A stretch of 64,000 nt of DNA from positions 81,210 through 145,209 of the forward strand of contig NZ_JAHGVE010000012.1 of the NCBI RefSeq assembly GCF_018835585.1, written 5' to 3'. The notes under the pieces were generated by a model that did no database searches, was not told the origin of the DNA, and was given only the letters and a program-made list of their open reading frames with translations. Position 1 is the stretch's first letter. Each line of letters opens with the position of its first letter. This document shows positions 1 to 9,264 of this stretch, in pieces. Both the position numbers and the translations under genes were made by a program. Source of the DNA: Pelorhabdus rhamnosifermentans (GTDB lineage: Bacteria; Bacillota; Negativicutes; UMGS1260).

Positions 1-74
1 TGCATATGAGGCGTTAAGATAAAATGCTGATGACGGTCAAGTAATTCACCAATTGTAGCGAAAGACACTTCCAT
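1..74 (-). CDS. nrnA: DHH-family phosphoesterase, NrnA-like (5' end only)
   Basis: Only the first 24 or so codons lie in the window; the gene runs off the left edge. The translation starts MEVSFATIGELLDRH and continues FILTPHM, which fits the start of the DHH motif region of NrnA-type oligoribonuclease/pAp phosphatases (usually followed by NPDGD, which is outside the window). The ATG sits 2 nt after the rbfA stop codon, so it is translationally coupled to rbfA. The rbfA-nrnA order downstream of infB is common in Firmicutes. The family call is inference from a short fragment plus context. Confidence 0.6.
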   Translation of the reverse strand, partial: MEVSFATIGELLDRHQHFILTPHM

Positions 75-76
75 AT

Positions 77-433
77 TTACTTTCCGTCCTCTTCTGATTT
101 AATTTTCAGCAGCAATTTCTCAATGTGTGTGCTGTAATCAATGGATTTGTCTAAATGTAAAGTCAGTTCAGGTGTAAGACGCAGACGAATACGCTTGCCT
201 ATTTCACTACGCATATGACCAAGCGCACGCTCTAAAGCCTTCCAAGTCTGCGCTTTTTCTTCATCACTACCAAGCAAACTCAAATAGACTTTGGCGCTAC
301 GCAAATCGCCGGTTGCTTCGACCTGTGTCACTGTAACAAAGCCAATACCCGGATCTTTTAGTTCTGTTAAAATCATTTTACTCAGTTCTTGCTTAATGAG
401 TTCCTGCACTTTTTCAACACGCAGTTGTCCCAT
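77..433 (-). CDS. rbfA: 30S ribosome-binding factor A
   Basis: Small (118 aa) KH-type protein that binds the 30S subunit and assists late maturation of the 5' end of 16S rRNA. The sequence has the family start MGQLRVEKVQELIKQELS and the central VTVTQVEATGDLRSAKVYLS strand-turn region, and its length is typical. I chose the ATG at 433 over an upstream in-frame start because a G-rich Shine-Dalgarno (GGGGG) lies about 8 nt before it. It follows infB by 27 nt and precedes nrnA by 2 nt, as the distal part of the rimP-nusA-infB operon. Confidence 0.93.
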   Translation of the reverse strand: MGQLRVEKVQELIKQELSKMILTELKDPGIGFVTVTQVEATGDLRSAKVYLSLLGSDEEKAQTWKALERALGHMRSEIGKRIRLRLTPELTLHLDKSIDYSTHIEKLLLKIKSEEDGK

Positions 434-460
434 AGTTTTTCCCCCGTTTCTCACAAAACC

Positions 461-3109
461 TTAACTGCTTTTCTTGACTTCTTCCATAATAAAGGCTTCA
501 AAAATATCGCCTTCTTTAATATCACGGAATTTTTCAATGGTCACACCGCACTCGTAGCCAGCGGCAACCTCTTTCGCATCGTCTTTAAAACGTTTCAATC
601 CATCTACAACACCTTCGTGAATAACAACGCCATCACGAATAATGCGAACTTGGGACTTATTAGAGATTTTTCCTTCAAGCACGTAAGACCCAGCGACTAC
701 ACCCTGTGGAATATTAATGACTTTACGTACTTCAACACGTCCCAAAATATTTTCTTTAAATGTTGGAGCCAACATGCCTGTTATGGCAGCTTGCACATCA
801 TTGATGGCATCATAAATGACACGATACGTACGGATATCCACCTTTTCTGCTTCTGCTGCTTTTCTGGCATTGGCATCAGGGCGAACGTTAAAACCAATAA
901 TGAGGGTATTCGAGGCGGATGCAAGCAAGACGTCTGATTCATTAATGGCACCAACAGCTGCATGAATGACATTAACTCTTACTTCCTCATTTTTAAGGTT
1001 CACAAGAGCTTGCTTCAGAGCCTCAATGGAACCTTGCACATCGGCTTTCACAACAATATTTAATTCTTTTAAGTTTCCCTCTTTAATTTGCTCAAACAAA
1101 TCATCAAGTGAAATCTTTGAGGAATGCTGCATATCTTCCGTACGTTTCTTCGCAATCCGCTTATCAGCAACAAGACGCGCAACCTTTTCATCAACAGCTT
1201 CTAAAATATCGCCAGCGAGTGGTACATCAGAAAGTCCCAGTACTTCAACAGGTGTTGAAGGCCCGGCTTTTTTAACCTTTTCACCGCGCTCATTTGTCAT
1301 CGCACGAACCTTGCCATGCGCTGTACCAGCAATAATGGAATCACCGATGTGCAGCGTGCCTTTTTGAATTAAAACAGTTGCAACAGGCCCGCGTCCCTTA
1401 TCAAGTTCTGCTTCAATAATGGTTCCGTAGGCAGTCCGATTGGGATTAGCTTTCAATTCTTGCATTTCTGCTACAAGCAAAACCATTTCAAGTAAATCCG
1501 CAATACCTGTCTTCTTTTGTGCAGAAACAGGGACCATAATAGTATCGCCGCCCCAATCTTCAGGGATCAGTCCATGTTCAGATAACTGCTGTTTTACTAC
1601 ATCTGGATTAGCACCAGGGCGGTCCATTTTATTAATGGCAACAATAATCGGCACTTTGGCTGATTTTGAATGATTAATGGCTTCAATCGTCTGAGGCATA
1701 ACACCATCGTCTGCTGCAACAACAAGGATAGAAATATCTGTCACTTGCGCACCACGAGCTCGCATGGCTGTAAAAGCTTCATGTCCAGGTGTATCTAAAA
1801 AGACAATGCGCTTGCCTTGATAATTCACTTGATAAGCACCAATATGCTGCGTAATACCGCCAGCTTCAGAGGCTGTTACATTGGCTTTACGAATACTATC
1901 CAATAAAGATGTCTTACCATGATCGACATGTCCCATAACAGTAACAACAGGTGAACGAGGCAAGAGTGACTCAGGTTCATCAATAATTTCCGGTATTTCC
2001 GTCAAATCGGCTTCAGGTGGCAAAGGTTCAACTGTCACACCAAATTCAGTACCTACCAAAGTAGCTGTATCAAAATCAATTTCTTGGTTAATGGCAGCCA
2101 TAACACCCAGTGTCATCAATTTTTTAATAATTTCTCCAATAGAACGATTACATTTTGCTGCAAAATCTTTTACAGTAATTAATTCGCCCACTTGAACATG
2201 CGTCGGCTTTGGAATTTCCACGCGTGGCGTTTGAGGTACTTGCTGGTGATTATTACGATGCCTATTCTGATTCTGCGGCCGATTCCGATTTTGACTGGCA
2301 TTACGAGACTGATTATTACTGCCGCCACGATAATTTGACTGATTCGGTCCACGATTATTAGAAAATGACTGCTGCCGATTAGAAGCAGTCGGACGATTAT
2401 TCGTGGACTGCGGACGATTATAAGAGGAATTCGAACGATTCTGCTGCGTTGAACTGCCTGTCGTAGATGTTGTTCTTGATGGTGTAAAATTTGAAGTTCT
2501 TGCTGCTGAAGAATTTGATGTGGAACTATGTGGCGCAGTATGGTTGTAAGGTCGATTTTGATTATGCTGCCCCGCTGTGGAAGATGTACTGCGTTGATCC
2601 GGACGATTGCTTGTAGAACGATTATTATTATTGGAATAAGTCCGCTGTTGATACTGACCACCTGTAGACTGCGAGGCATTCGTTCCTGACGTCGGAGTAG
2701 TTCGCCGTTGATCCGGTCGCGAATAAGACGAACGATTTGGATTCGATGTATGATTTGTCCCTGTTTGACTGCTCGAATTATTATAGGAATTCGGTCGGTT
2801 ATTAGTTCTGCTATAACCTGAATTAGCTGGTGCAGAAGACCGATTGGACCCTAAACCTGCGGGTTTTACCACAGGAACTGATTTTTCTGGTGCCTTAGGA
2901 GTAGCAGTGGGCACGCTCCGTTTTTCTGCAGGCAAATCGATAGGTGCTGATTTACGAGCAAAAGTTCGATCAACAACGGCTTTGGCCGTATCATCGACAC
3001 TACTCATGTGATTCTTCGCTGGCATATTATTCCGTTCTAAAATATCAATAATGACTTTACTTGTCGTATTAAACTCTTTGGCTAATTCATATATTCTGTA
3101 TTTTGACAT
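461..3109 (-). CDS. infB: Translation initiation factor IF-2
   Basis: GTPase that delivers fMet-tRNA to the 30S subunit and promotes subunit joining. The 882-aa product has an N-terminal IF2_N helix bundle (starts [13 protein letters not shown]), then a linker of roughly 200 residues (about 85-290) very rich in Asn, Ser, Arg, Gln and Thr, a second IF2_N motif, and the G domain with GHVDHGKT near residue 393, DTPGHEAF and NKMD. The C-terminal beta-barrel and fMet-tRNA binding domains follow. The start at 3109 is preceded by a strong GGAGGTGG site; an ATG 36 codons upstream would overlap ylxQ and lacks such a site. The linker composition is unusual but IF-2 linkers are variable. Confidence 0.97.
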   Translation of the reverse strand: MSKYRIYELAKEFNTTSKVIIDILERNNMPAKNHMSSVDDTAKAVVDRTFARKSAPIDLPAEKRSVPTATPKAPEKSVPVVKPAGLGSNRSSAPANSGYSRTNNRPNSYNNSSSQTGTNHTSNPNRSSYSRPDQRRTTPTSGTNASQSTGGQYQQRTYSNNNNRSTSNRPDQRSTSSTAGQHNQNRPYNHTAPHSSTSNSSAARTSNFTPSRTTSTTGSSTQQNRSNSSYNRPQSTNNRPTASNRQQSFSNNRGPNQSNYRGGSNNQSRNASQNRNRPQNQNRHRNNHQQVPQTPRVEIPKPTHVQVGELITVKDFAAKCNRSIGEIIKKLMTLGVMAAINQEIDFDTATLVGTEFGVTVEPLPPEADLTEIPEIIDEPESLLPRSPVVTVMGHVDHGKTSLLDSIRKANVTASEAGGITQHIGAYQVNYQGKRIVFLDTPGHEAFTAMRARGAQVTDISILVVAADDGVMPQTIEAINHSKSAKVPIIVAINKMDRPGANPDVVKQQLSEHGLIPEDWGGDTIMVPVSAQKKTGIADLLEMVLLVAEMQELKANPNRTAYGTIIEAELDKGRGPVATVLIQKGTLHIGDSIIAGTAHGKVRAMTNERGEKVKKAGPSTPVEVLGLSDVPLAGDILEAVDEKVARLVADKRIAKKRTEDMQHSSKISLDDLFEQIKEGNLKELNIVVKADVQGSIEALKQALVNLKNEEVRVNVIHAAVGAINESDVLLASASNTLIIGFNVRPDANARKAAEAEKVDIRTYRVIYDAINDVQAAITGMLAPTFKENILGRVEVRKVINIPQGVVAGSYVLEGKISNKSQVRIIRDGVVIHEGVVDGLKRFKDDAKEVAAGYECGVTIEKFRDIKEGDIFEAFIMEEVKKSS

Positions 3110-3128
3110 TGAGCCACCTCCAACTTTC

Positions 3129-3443
3129 TTACTCTCCCATTTGACTAAACTCCTTACACATTGCTTTTGAAAAGCCCTCATCCATAACAACCAAAGCAGC
3201 TCGTTTTCCTTTACCAACGGCTAAACCGAGCTGATCTTTCGTAAAACTAGCTATCAACTGGACGTGATAAAAACTCGCCATATCACGATAGGATTTTTGG
3301 GTAAGTTCAGAAGCATCACTTGCCACAATAAGCAGCTTAGCCTGTCCGGCCTTGACTGTTTTTTGTACCTTCGCATCTCCTGAAGCTATTTTCCCAGCTT
3401 TTTGTGCCAAACCAAGCAATGAAAAAAGCTTGTTCTCACTCAT
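3129..3443 (-). CDS. ylxQ: L7Ae-family RNA-binding protein YlxQ
   Basis: A 104-aa L7Ae/L30e-like protein; family members bind kink-turn RNA. Recognisable features are the N-terminal [17 protein letters not shown], the [11 protein letters not shown] strand and a C-terminal [14 protein letters not shown]. Its position between ylxR and infB is the conserved Firmicute arrangement. It overlaps ylxR by 4 nt (ATGA), and its 3' end is followed by the infB ribosome binding site. The exact cellular role of YlxQ is not settled; RNA binding is inferred from the fold. Confidence 0.9.
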   Translation of the reverse strand: MSENKLFSLLGLAQKAGKIASGDAKVQKTVKAGQAKLLIVASDASELTQKSYRDMASFYHVQLIASFTKDQLGLAVGKGKRAALVVMDEGFSKAMCKEFSQMGE

Positions 3444-3709
3444 ATTTTCTCCAATTCAGCCAGTAACATTTGATATACTGCTGGATCGATCGGTTGTTTT
3501 AAAGAACGTTCAAGCCGTTTGGCTTTTACCGCTTGTTCCAAACATGCCTTACTTTTACAAACATAAGCTCCACGTCCAGATTTTTTTCCTGTTAAATCAA
3601 TTGTCACTTCACCTTCAGGCGACCGGACAATTCGTAATAATTCTTTCTTGTTTTTCATTTCTTGACAGCCCACACACATCCGTTGTGGAATTTTTTTTTG
3701 TTTCATCAT
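3440..3709 (-). CDS. ylxR: YlxR family nucleic-acid-binding protein (DUF448)
   Basis: An 89-aa YlxR-family protein, recognised by QRMCVGCQEMKNKKELLRIV and the GRGAYVCKSKACLEQA block. The fold is reported to bind RNA, and members have been described as RNase P-modulating or nucleoid-associated. The two Cys of the first motif and the later Cys pair are present. The start has a GGAG site 5-8 nt upstream. It lies 2 nt after nusA and overlaps ylxQ by 4 nt, so it is translated from the nusA operon mRNA. Confidence 0.9.
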   Translation of the reverse strand: MMKQKKIPQRMCVGCQEMKNKKELLRIVRSPEGEVTIDLTGKKSGRGAYVCKSKACLEQAVKAKRLERSLKQPIDPAVYQMLLAELEKI

Positions 3710-3711
3710 AC

Positions 3712-4758
3712 CTACTCCTCAAGAGCCTGCGCCTGTGACTCTGACTTGATATCAATTTTCCAACTCGTCAATTTTGCAGCGAGTCGGGCATTTTGACCTT
3801 CTTTGCCAATAGCTAAGGAAAGTTGATAATCAGGAACAATGACTTTGGACATTTTTTCTGCTTCACTTACTTCAACAGAAACAACCTTGGCAGGACTGAG
3901 GGCGTTAGCAATATATTTGGCTGGATCAGCATTCCATTTGACAATATCAATTTTTTCACCCTTCAGTTCATTCACAATGGTTTGTACGCGCATGCCCTTA
4001 TGACCTACACAGGCGCCCACAGGATCGATATCTTCATCACGTGAATGAACAGCAATCTTAGAACGAAGCCCCGGTTCACGCGCTACCGATTTGATCTCCA
4101 CAATGCCATCATGGATTTCCGGAACTTCTAATTCAAACAAACGCTTCAATAACCCCGGATGGGTACGTGAAACAAGAATTTGCGGACCCTTCGTCGTTTT
4201 TTTCACTTCAATAATATAGGTCTTTACGCGATCCCCATGTTTATAAGTATCACCTGGCATTTGTTCCGACGGTGCTAAAATAGCTTCAGCTTTGCCGAGA
4301 TCAACAAAGACATTTTTTTGTTCAATGCGCTGCACAATACCATTGACAATATCACTTTCGCGACTAGAAAATTCTTCATAGATCATGCCCCGCTCGGCCT
4401 CTCTAATGCGCTGTACAACAACTTGTTTCGCTGTTTGTGCGGCAATACGACCAAAGTTTTTTGGCGTAACTTCCACTTCAACAACATCTTCCAGTTCATA
4501 GCGCATATCAAGACTACGCGCATCAGCAAGAGACATTTCAAGTCGTATATCTTGTGCCTCTTCCACAACAGTTTTACGGGCGTACACATGAATTTCTCCT
4601 GTCGTCCGATCCAGCGAAACCCGCACATTCTGCGCAGAGCCAAAATTCCGTTTATACGCTGAAATTAAAGCAGCTTCAATGGCATCAAAGAGTACAACAG
4701 GTGAAATTCCTTTCTCACGGCCTAATTGTTCAAAAGCCTGCATAAATTCTGCATTCAT
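3712..4758 (-). CDS. nusA: Transcription termination/antitermination factor NusA
   Basis: RNA polymerase-associated factor controlling pausing, termination and antitermination. The 348-aa product has the N-terminal polymerase-binding domain (AFEQLGREKGISPVVLFDAIEAAL), the S1 domain (EFSSRESDIVNGIVQRIEQ), and KH1/KH2 with DPVGACVGHKGMRVQ and LAIGKEGQNARLAAKLT. It ends soon after KH2 (KSESQAQALEE), the short Firmicute form without the acidic repeats of E. coli NusA. The start has a GGGGGA site. It is second in the operon, 27 nt after rimP. Confidence 0.97.
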   Translation of the reverse strand: MNAEFMQAFEQLGREKGISPVVLFDAIEAALISAYKRNFGSAQNVRVSLDRTTGEIHVYARKTVVEEAQDIRLEMSLADARSLDMRYELEDVVEVEVTPKNFGRIAAQTAKQVVVQRIREAERGMIYEEFSSRESDIVNGIVQRIEQKNVFVDLGKAEAILAPSEQMPGDTYKHGDRVKTYIIEVKKTTKGPQILVSRTHPGLLKRLFELEVPEIHDGIVEIKSVAREPGLRSKIAVHSRDEDIDPVGACVGHKGMRVQTIVNELKGEKIDIVKWNADPAKYIANALSPAKVVSVEVSEAEKMSKVIVPDYQLSLAIGKEGQNARLAAKLTSWKIDIKSESQAQALEE

Positions 4759-4785
4759 TTATTTTCCCCCTATTCAATTTTTCCA

Positions 4786-5244
4786 TTAAAATTCGAGATA
4801 AAGTCGCACTTGAGATACGTTTTCTTTATCAAATTCACACTGAATACCATTTATATCCAAGTAAATTTTGCCTTGATCCGCTCCGTTTAAAACACCTACA
4901 AAGGACTTTTTGCCATTTACCAGTGCAAATGTATGTAACTCAACTTTATCCCCTTTGTGGCGAATAAAATCACGCTCTTTGCGAAGCTGTCTATCAAGTC
5001 CGGGAGAAGATACTTCCAAATAATAGCTACCTGGAATGGGGTCTAACTTCTCCAGTTTGTCTTCTAATTGCTCACTGACAAGTTGACAGTCATCTAATTC
5101 GATCCCACCGATTTTATCAAGATAAACCCGCAAAAACCAGTCATGCTCTTTTACATATTCCACATCAACAACTTCTATGTCGCGGTCTTGGATGATGTCA
5201 ATAACAAGATTTTCCACAAGCTCCTCGATCCGTTCTGTCTTCAT
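4786..5244 (-). CDS. rimP: Ribosome maturation factor RimP
   Basis: A 152-aa 30S maturation factor with the family core: VVDVEYVKEHDWFLRVYLDK, the DDCQLVSEQLEDKLE helix and PGSYYLEVSSPGLDRQL. I take the ATG at 5244 rather than an immediately preceding TTG; a GGGGGT site lies about 9 nt upstream. It is the first gene of the rimP-nusA-ylxR-ylxQ-infB-rbfA operon, and a sigma-A promoter and a leader hairpin lie upstream. The size is normal for the family. Confidence 0.95.
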   Translation of the reverse strand: MKTERIEELVENLVIDIIQDRDIEVVDVEYVKEHDWFLRVYLDKIGGIELDDCQLVSEQLEDKLEKLDPIPGSYYLEVSSPGLDRQLRKERDFIRHKGDKVELHTFALVNGKKSFVGVLNGADQGKIYLDINGIQCEFDKENVSQVRLYLEF

Positions 5245-5336
5245 CAAAATCTACCCCCATACATGCATTACGGTTATTGTTTCCTAAAAATGTAACTTGT
5301 TATACTTGTTAGATTGAGTTTCACCCATAAGACTAA

Positions 5337-5358
5337 AGAGTGGGTCTAGGCCCACTCT
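5337..5358 (-). promoter_or_regulatory. Leader hairpin upstream of rimP (also just beyond polC)
   Basis: A perfect 8-bp inverted repeat (AGAGTGGG / CCCACTCT, 6-nt loop) lies about 80-90 nt after polC and about 90 nt before rimP. It falls downstream of the predicted rimP promoter, so it would be inside the rimP leader. On the minus strand it is followed by TTTAGTCTT, a poor U-run, so it is either a weak terminator for polC readthrough or a leader element that controls the nusA operon. Confidence 0.55.
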
Positions 5359-5390
5359 CTTGGAAAACACAATAATTACATACTATATAC

Positions 5391-5419
5391 AGTATAGCAT
5401 GAGAATATTCATTTTACAA
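5391..5419 (-). promoter_or_regulatory. Predicted sigma-A promoter of the rimP-nusA-infB operon
   Basis: On the minus strand TTGTAA (5419-5414) and TATACT (5396-5391) are separated by exactly 17 nt. The site lies in the polC-rimP gap, oriented toward rimP, so the operon can be transcribed independently of polC. Match to consensus is by eye. Confidence 0.6.
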
Positions 5420-5445
5420 CTGAAGAAACAGTGAAAAAAGGAGCT

Positions 5446-8400
5446 TTAGGCAAACAACATCATTTGATCAGTCTCTGACATCCCCTCAAGACAACCATGC
5501 TCACGTAGAATTTCGATAATTGTTTTAGAAATATGACTACGATTACGTAAATCTTCAATAGATGAAAAAGCCCTTTCTGTACGTGCTTTCACGATATTGA
5601 TGGCCGCATTCGTCCCTAAGCCTTGCAGTCCTGCAAGAGGCGGCAAAAGTCCATCTTCAGTAATGGTAAATTTCGAGGCAGCTGAGTGATATAAATCCAC
5701 TTTATGGACCTTAAAACCACGCAAATACATTTCGAGGACAATTTCAAGAATGGTTTGCATGCTTTTCTCTTTCACTGACAAAGTGTTCCCTTTTTGTTCA
5801 AACTCATTGAGTTTTTTACGTACAGCAACCAGCCCTGAAGCCACAAGTTCGGCATCAAATTCAGCGGCACGAACCGTAAAATAAGAAGCATAATAAGCGA
5901 GGGGGTAGTGCACTTTGCAATAAGCAATGCGATAAGCCATCATGACATAAGCCACAGCATGGGCACGTGGAAACATATATTTAATTTTTTGACACGATTC
6001 AATATACCAGGCAGGGACTTGTTTAGCTTGCATTTTTTCCACTGCATCGGGTTTCACGCCCTTGCCCTTTCGGACACTTTCCATAATTTTAAACGAATCC
6101 GACGGGTCAACGCCTTTATGAATTAAGTACATCATAATATCATCGCGAGCCGAAATGGTTTCAGATACCTGGGCTGTGCCCGAGCGAATCAATTCCTGGG
6201 CATTATTTAGCCATACATCCGTACCATGAGAAAATCCACTGATACGTACAAGTTCACTAAACTTTTGCGGTTTTGTATCGTCTAGCATCTGTCTGACAAA
6301 TTTCGTGCCAAACTCAGGAATGCCATAGGTGCCCACTGTGCTGCCAAGATCAGATGACTTCACCTTTAACGCCTCTGTAGAAGAAAATAGACTCATTGTC
6401 TCAGCATCATCAAAAGGAATGGTCTTAGCGTCAATTCCTGTCAAATCTTCGAGCATCCGAATCACCGTCGGATCATCATGACCGAGAATATCAAGTTTAA
6501 CGAGACGGCTACTAATAGAATGATAATCAAAATGTGTCGTAATTGTTAACGATTTTTTATCATCTGCCGGATACTGAATAGGTGAAAAATGGTGAATATC
6601 CATATCGCGCGGTACAACCATGATACCGCCCGGATGTTGTCCTGTTGTTCGTTTAACGCCTGTACAACCAGCAATAAGATAATTAATACGGGCATTGCGC
6701 ACCGTTTCACCACGATCATTAAAATAATTTTTAACAAAACCATAAGCTGTTTTATCAGCAATAGTAGCAATTGTGCCGGCACGAAATACATTATCTTTAC
6801 CAAACAGTTCTTCTGTATATTTATGAGCTACAGGCTGATAATCACCGGAAAAATTAAGATCAATATCAGGAACCTTATCACCATGGAATCCCATGAAAAC
6901 AGCAAAAGGAATGTCGTGACCGTTTTTTACCATAGGTTTTAAGCAGTGAGGGCAATCTTTATCAGGAAGGTCAAATCCGCTGCCATAAGATCCATCAGTA
7001 ATAAATTCACTATGCTTGCATATCGGGCATAAATAATGAGGTGGCAGCGAATTTACCTCCGTAATATCTGTCATATGAGCAACAAAAGAGGAGCCAACAG
7101 ATCCCCGCGAGCCAACAAGATAGCCGTCGTCAAGCGATTTTTTTACAAGTTTATGGGCAATCAAATAGAGTACAGCAAAGCCATGGTTAATAATAGAATC
7201 CAATTCTGTTTTCAAACGCTCAGCCACAATTTCAGGCAGTGGGTCGCCATAAAGAGCCTTGGCCTTACTATAAGACATGCTTTCAATGGCTTCTTCTGCC
7301 CCGGGTATCTGCGGTGAATAGAGTTCATCTGGAATTGGCTTAAAATGTTCCACCATGTCACTAATAAATTGAGGATTCGTAACAACGACTTCATAAGCCT
7401 TTTCCTTGCCAAGGTAATCAAATTCAGCGAGCATTTCATCTGTCGTATGCAAATATAAGGGCGGCTGTTGGTTGGCATCCCGAAAGCCTTGACCACTCAT
7501 TAAAATTTCACGGTAAATGGCATCTTCAGGATGCAAAAAATGCACATCGCCTGTAGCAACAACCTTTTTGCCTAAAATTTCACCCAATTTGTAAACCGTT
7601 CTATTGATTTGACGCAATCCTTCATCATCAGGTACAAGACCTTGCCTGACCAAAAATTCATTATTTAAAATCGGCTGAATTTCAAGGTAATCGTAAAAAG
7701 CGGCTATTTTAAGCAAGTCTTCTTCAGAAGCACCTGCAACAATGGCGCGAATCAATTCCCCCGCCTCACAAGCTGAGCCAATGAGCAATCCTTCGCGATG
7801 TTCTATAAGAATTTGACGCGGAACACGTGGCCGCCGATAAAGATATTTCAAATGTGATAAGGATACAATGCGATAAAGATTGCGCAGTCCAATCAAGTTT
7901 TTTGCCAAAATAATGACGTGATGAGACTTAGTAATGTCTTCTTCGCACAAATAACCTTCCATACCATAGATGATTTTGATCCCCGCTTTTTCGGCAACGT
8001 CTTGCGCCTCTGGAAAAGCTTGTACAACACCATGATCCGTAATAGCAATCGCCGTGTGGCCCCAATCTGCGGCTGTTTGGATCAGGCTTTTTGTTGCTGC
8101 CACACCATCTAAAGTACTCATTTTAGTATGAGCATGAAGTTCAATGCGCTTATTCTTAGCCTCATCTTTGCGCTGCGCTTTAGCATGCCCACGGCAAATA
8201 CTGTCAGCAAACATGACAAGTTCTAAAGCATATTTGTCATATTGCACGGTTCCTTTGACTCGAATCATCATACCTTTCTTCAAGGCAATTGACACCTTAT
8301 CAAACTGTTCCTTATTATCAAAAAAGGCCTTACCGCTGATACCATCTGTTTCATCTGACAAATCAAAGGTCAATAAAAATCGACCGGAACGCAATTCTTT

Positions 8401-9123
8401 CAATTCGAATTGTACGAGCACTCCCTCAAAAGCAATATGACGTTGTTCTTCCTGTATGCTATGAATAGGTACCGGTTCATCACGAAAATTTTTCCCGAAA
8501 ATAACCGGACTCTCCTGAACTTTGTCGTGCTGCTCTGTCAGATGTTCTTCTAAAGCCTCTAAATATTCAGTTGTCATAAAATCATCGTTACCAGCTGCTA
8601 CTGGAGCTGTTTCTTCCAGACAAATAAAGTCTACAGCTATTTTATGGCCAAATTGCTTGAAAATTAACTGCTCCATACGTTGTGCAATGCCATACTTTTC
8701 AAGCATATAAACGGCTGTCTGTCCAAAAATCTCGATGGCAAGAGTCTCGACGGAGCAGGTCCATTTCGCTTTGATCAGCAAATGCTTAAGCCCGCTGTCT
8801 TGTTTGACGACTTGTTCAATAAAATTTTGCCAATTCACCTTAAGATAGTCTGCCAAACTTCCTGAAACAACAATAAACTTTACGTAGTTTAAGCCGCAGT
8901 GTGAAGCCAAATAAGACTGGGCCTGCTGAATCAGCTCACCTGGCAAGGTTTGTTTGACAGATAATAAAACTTCCCAGCCACCTTTCACTGTATCGACTTC
9001 TACCTTTTCGATTTTACTACTGCGAAACAGTTCTTTATCATGAACCGAAGCCTCGAGATGATCAACAAAAGCAAAAAATTCTTTACAGTGATCCTGAGCC
9101 GGAATAACACAATAGCTATACAT
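5446..9123 (-). CDS. polC: DNA polymerase III alpha subunit, PolC type, lacking the exonuclease domain
   Basis: Replicative polymerase of Firmicutes, 1225 aa from the ATG at 9123 (GGGAG site 8 nt upstream; a TTG 5 codons earlier has no site). Domains: N-terminal domain to about 215, OB fold about 225-320, PHP start near 326 (ELHAHTKMSTLDG, ITDHGVVQAFPEA), zinc site Cys699/702/724/727, YLVGSRGSVGSSF, the catalytic PDIDLNFSGDYQ near 751-762, and a C-terminal helix-hairpin-helix. In standard PolC (about 1430 aa) a DnaQ-type exonuclease with a DVETTG-like motif interrupts the PHP domain after IYG.E. Here IYGMEGYLCEED runs directly into SHHVIILAKN and no exonuclease motif occurs anywhere. The reading frame is intact, so this is a clean domain absence. 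Confidence 0.96.
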   Translation of the reverse strand: MYSYCVIPAQDHCKEFFAFVDHLEASVHDKELFRSSKIEKVEVDTVKGGWEVLLSVKQTLPGELIQQAQSYLASHCGLNYVKFIVVSGSLADYLKVNWQNFIEQVVKQDSGLKHLLIKAKWTCSVETLAIEIFGQTAVYMLEKYGIAQRMEQLIFKQFGHKIAVDFICLEETAPVAAGNDDFMTTEYLEALEEHLTEQHDKVQESPVIFGKNFRDEPVPIHSIQEEQRHIAFEGVLVQFELKELRSGRFLLTFDLSDETDGISGKAFFDNKEQFDKVSIALKKGMMIRVKGTVQYDKYALELVMFADSICRGHAKAQRKDEAKNKRIELHAHTKMSTLDGVAATKSLIQTAADWGHTAIAITDHGVVQAFPEAQDVAEKAGIKIIYGMEGYLCEEDITKSHHVIILAKNLIGLRNLYRIVSLSHLKYLYRRPRVPRQILIEHREGLLIGSACEAGELIRAIVAGASEEDLLKIAAFYDYLEIQPILNNEFLVRQGLVPDDEGLRQINRTVYKLGEILGKKVVATGDVHFLHPEDAIYREILMSGQGFRDANQQPPLYLHTTDEMLAEFDYLGKEKAYEVVVTNPQFISDMVEHFKPIPDELYSPQIPGAEEAIESMSYSKAKALYGDPLPEIVAERLKTELDSIINHGFAVLYLIAHKLVKKSLDDGYLVGSRGSVGSSFVAHMTDITEVNSLPPHYLCPICKHSEFITDGSYGSGFDLPDKDCPHCLKPMVKNGHDIPFAVFMGFHGDKVPDIDLNFSGDYQPVAHKYTEELFGKDNVFRAGTIATIADKTAYGFVKNYFNDRGETVRNARINYLIAGCTGVKRTTGQHPGGIMVVPRDMDIHHFSPIQYPADDKKSLTITTHFDYHSISSRLVKLDILGHDDPTVIRMLEDLTGIDAKTIPFDDAETMSLFSSTEALKVKSSDLGSTVGTYGIPEFGTKFVRQMLDDTKPQKFSELVRISGFSHGTDVWLNNAQELIRSGTAQVSETISARDDIMMYLIHKGVDPSDSFKIMESVRKGKGVKPDAVEKMQAKQVPAWYIESCQKIKYMFPRAHAVAYVMMAYRIAYCKVHYPLAYYASYFTVRAAEFDAELVASGLVAVRKKLNEFEQKGNTLSVKEKSMQTILEIVLEMYLRGFKVHKVDLYHSAASKFTITEDGLLPPLAGLQGLGTNAAINIVKARTERAFSSIEDLRNRSHISKTIIEILREHGCLEGMSETDQMMLFA

Positions 9124-9154
9124 GCGCTTCGCTCCCAATTCTATTCATCTTTCT

Positions 9155-9182
9155 ATTGTACCACATCTGACAAAGGGTACAA
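9155..9182 (-). promoter_or_regulatory. Predicted sigma-A promoter of polC
   Basis: Minus-strand TTGTAC (9182-9177) and TACAAT (9160-9155) with a 16-nt spacer, about 30 nt before the polC ATG and after the proS terminator. Called by eye from consensus similarity and position. Confidence 0.55.
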
Positions 9183-9195
9183 TATCTTCAATCGG

Positions 9196-9230
9196 AAAAA
9201 AACAGCGCATAAAATCTACGCTGTTTTTTT
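9196..9230 (-). terminator. Intrinsic terminator after proS
   Basis: A 12-bp inverted repeat with A-rich and T-rich ends (AAAAAAACAGCG / CGCTGTTTTTTT, 11-nt loop) lies 35 nt beyond the proS stop codon. Read on the minus strand, the GC-containing stem ends in seven T residues. It separates the cdsA-dxr-rseP-ispG-proS operon from polC. The symmetry means it could also act on the other strand, but no gene needs it there. Confidence 0.85.
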
Positions 9231-9264
9231 GACAAAGCTTATTTGACATAAAAAAACGTCATTG

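Noticed and set aside
389..937. Plus-strand open frames such as this one opposite rbfA/infB, and many others along the window
   Set aside because: They are antisense to well-supported genes, have no promoter or ribosome site and their composition reflects reverse-strand codons. No plus-strand gene is supported anywhere.
2179..2679. A 166-aa open frame in the IF-2 linker region on the same strand but another frame
   Set aside because: It is a shadow of the repetitive Asn/Ser codons of infB, has no ribosome site and its composition is Ile/Val-rich by frame shift.
7915..8150. PolC exonuclease loss by frameshift or an interrupted gene
   Set aside because: The frame is continuous over the whole gene and the flanking PHP sequences join in register, so decay or a sequencing slip is unlikely.
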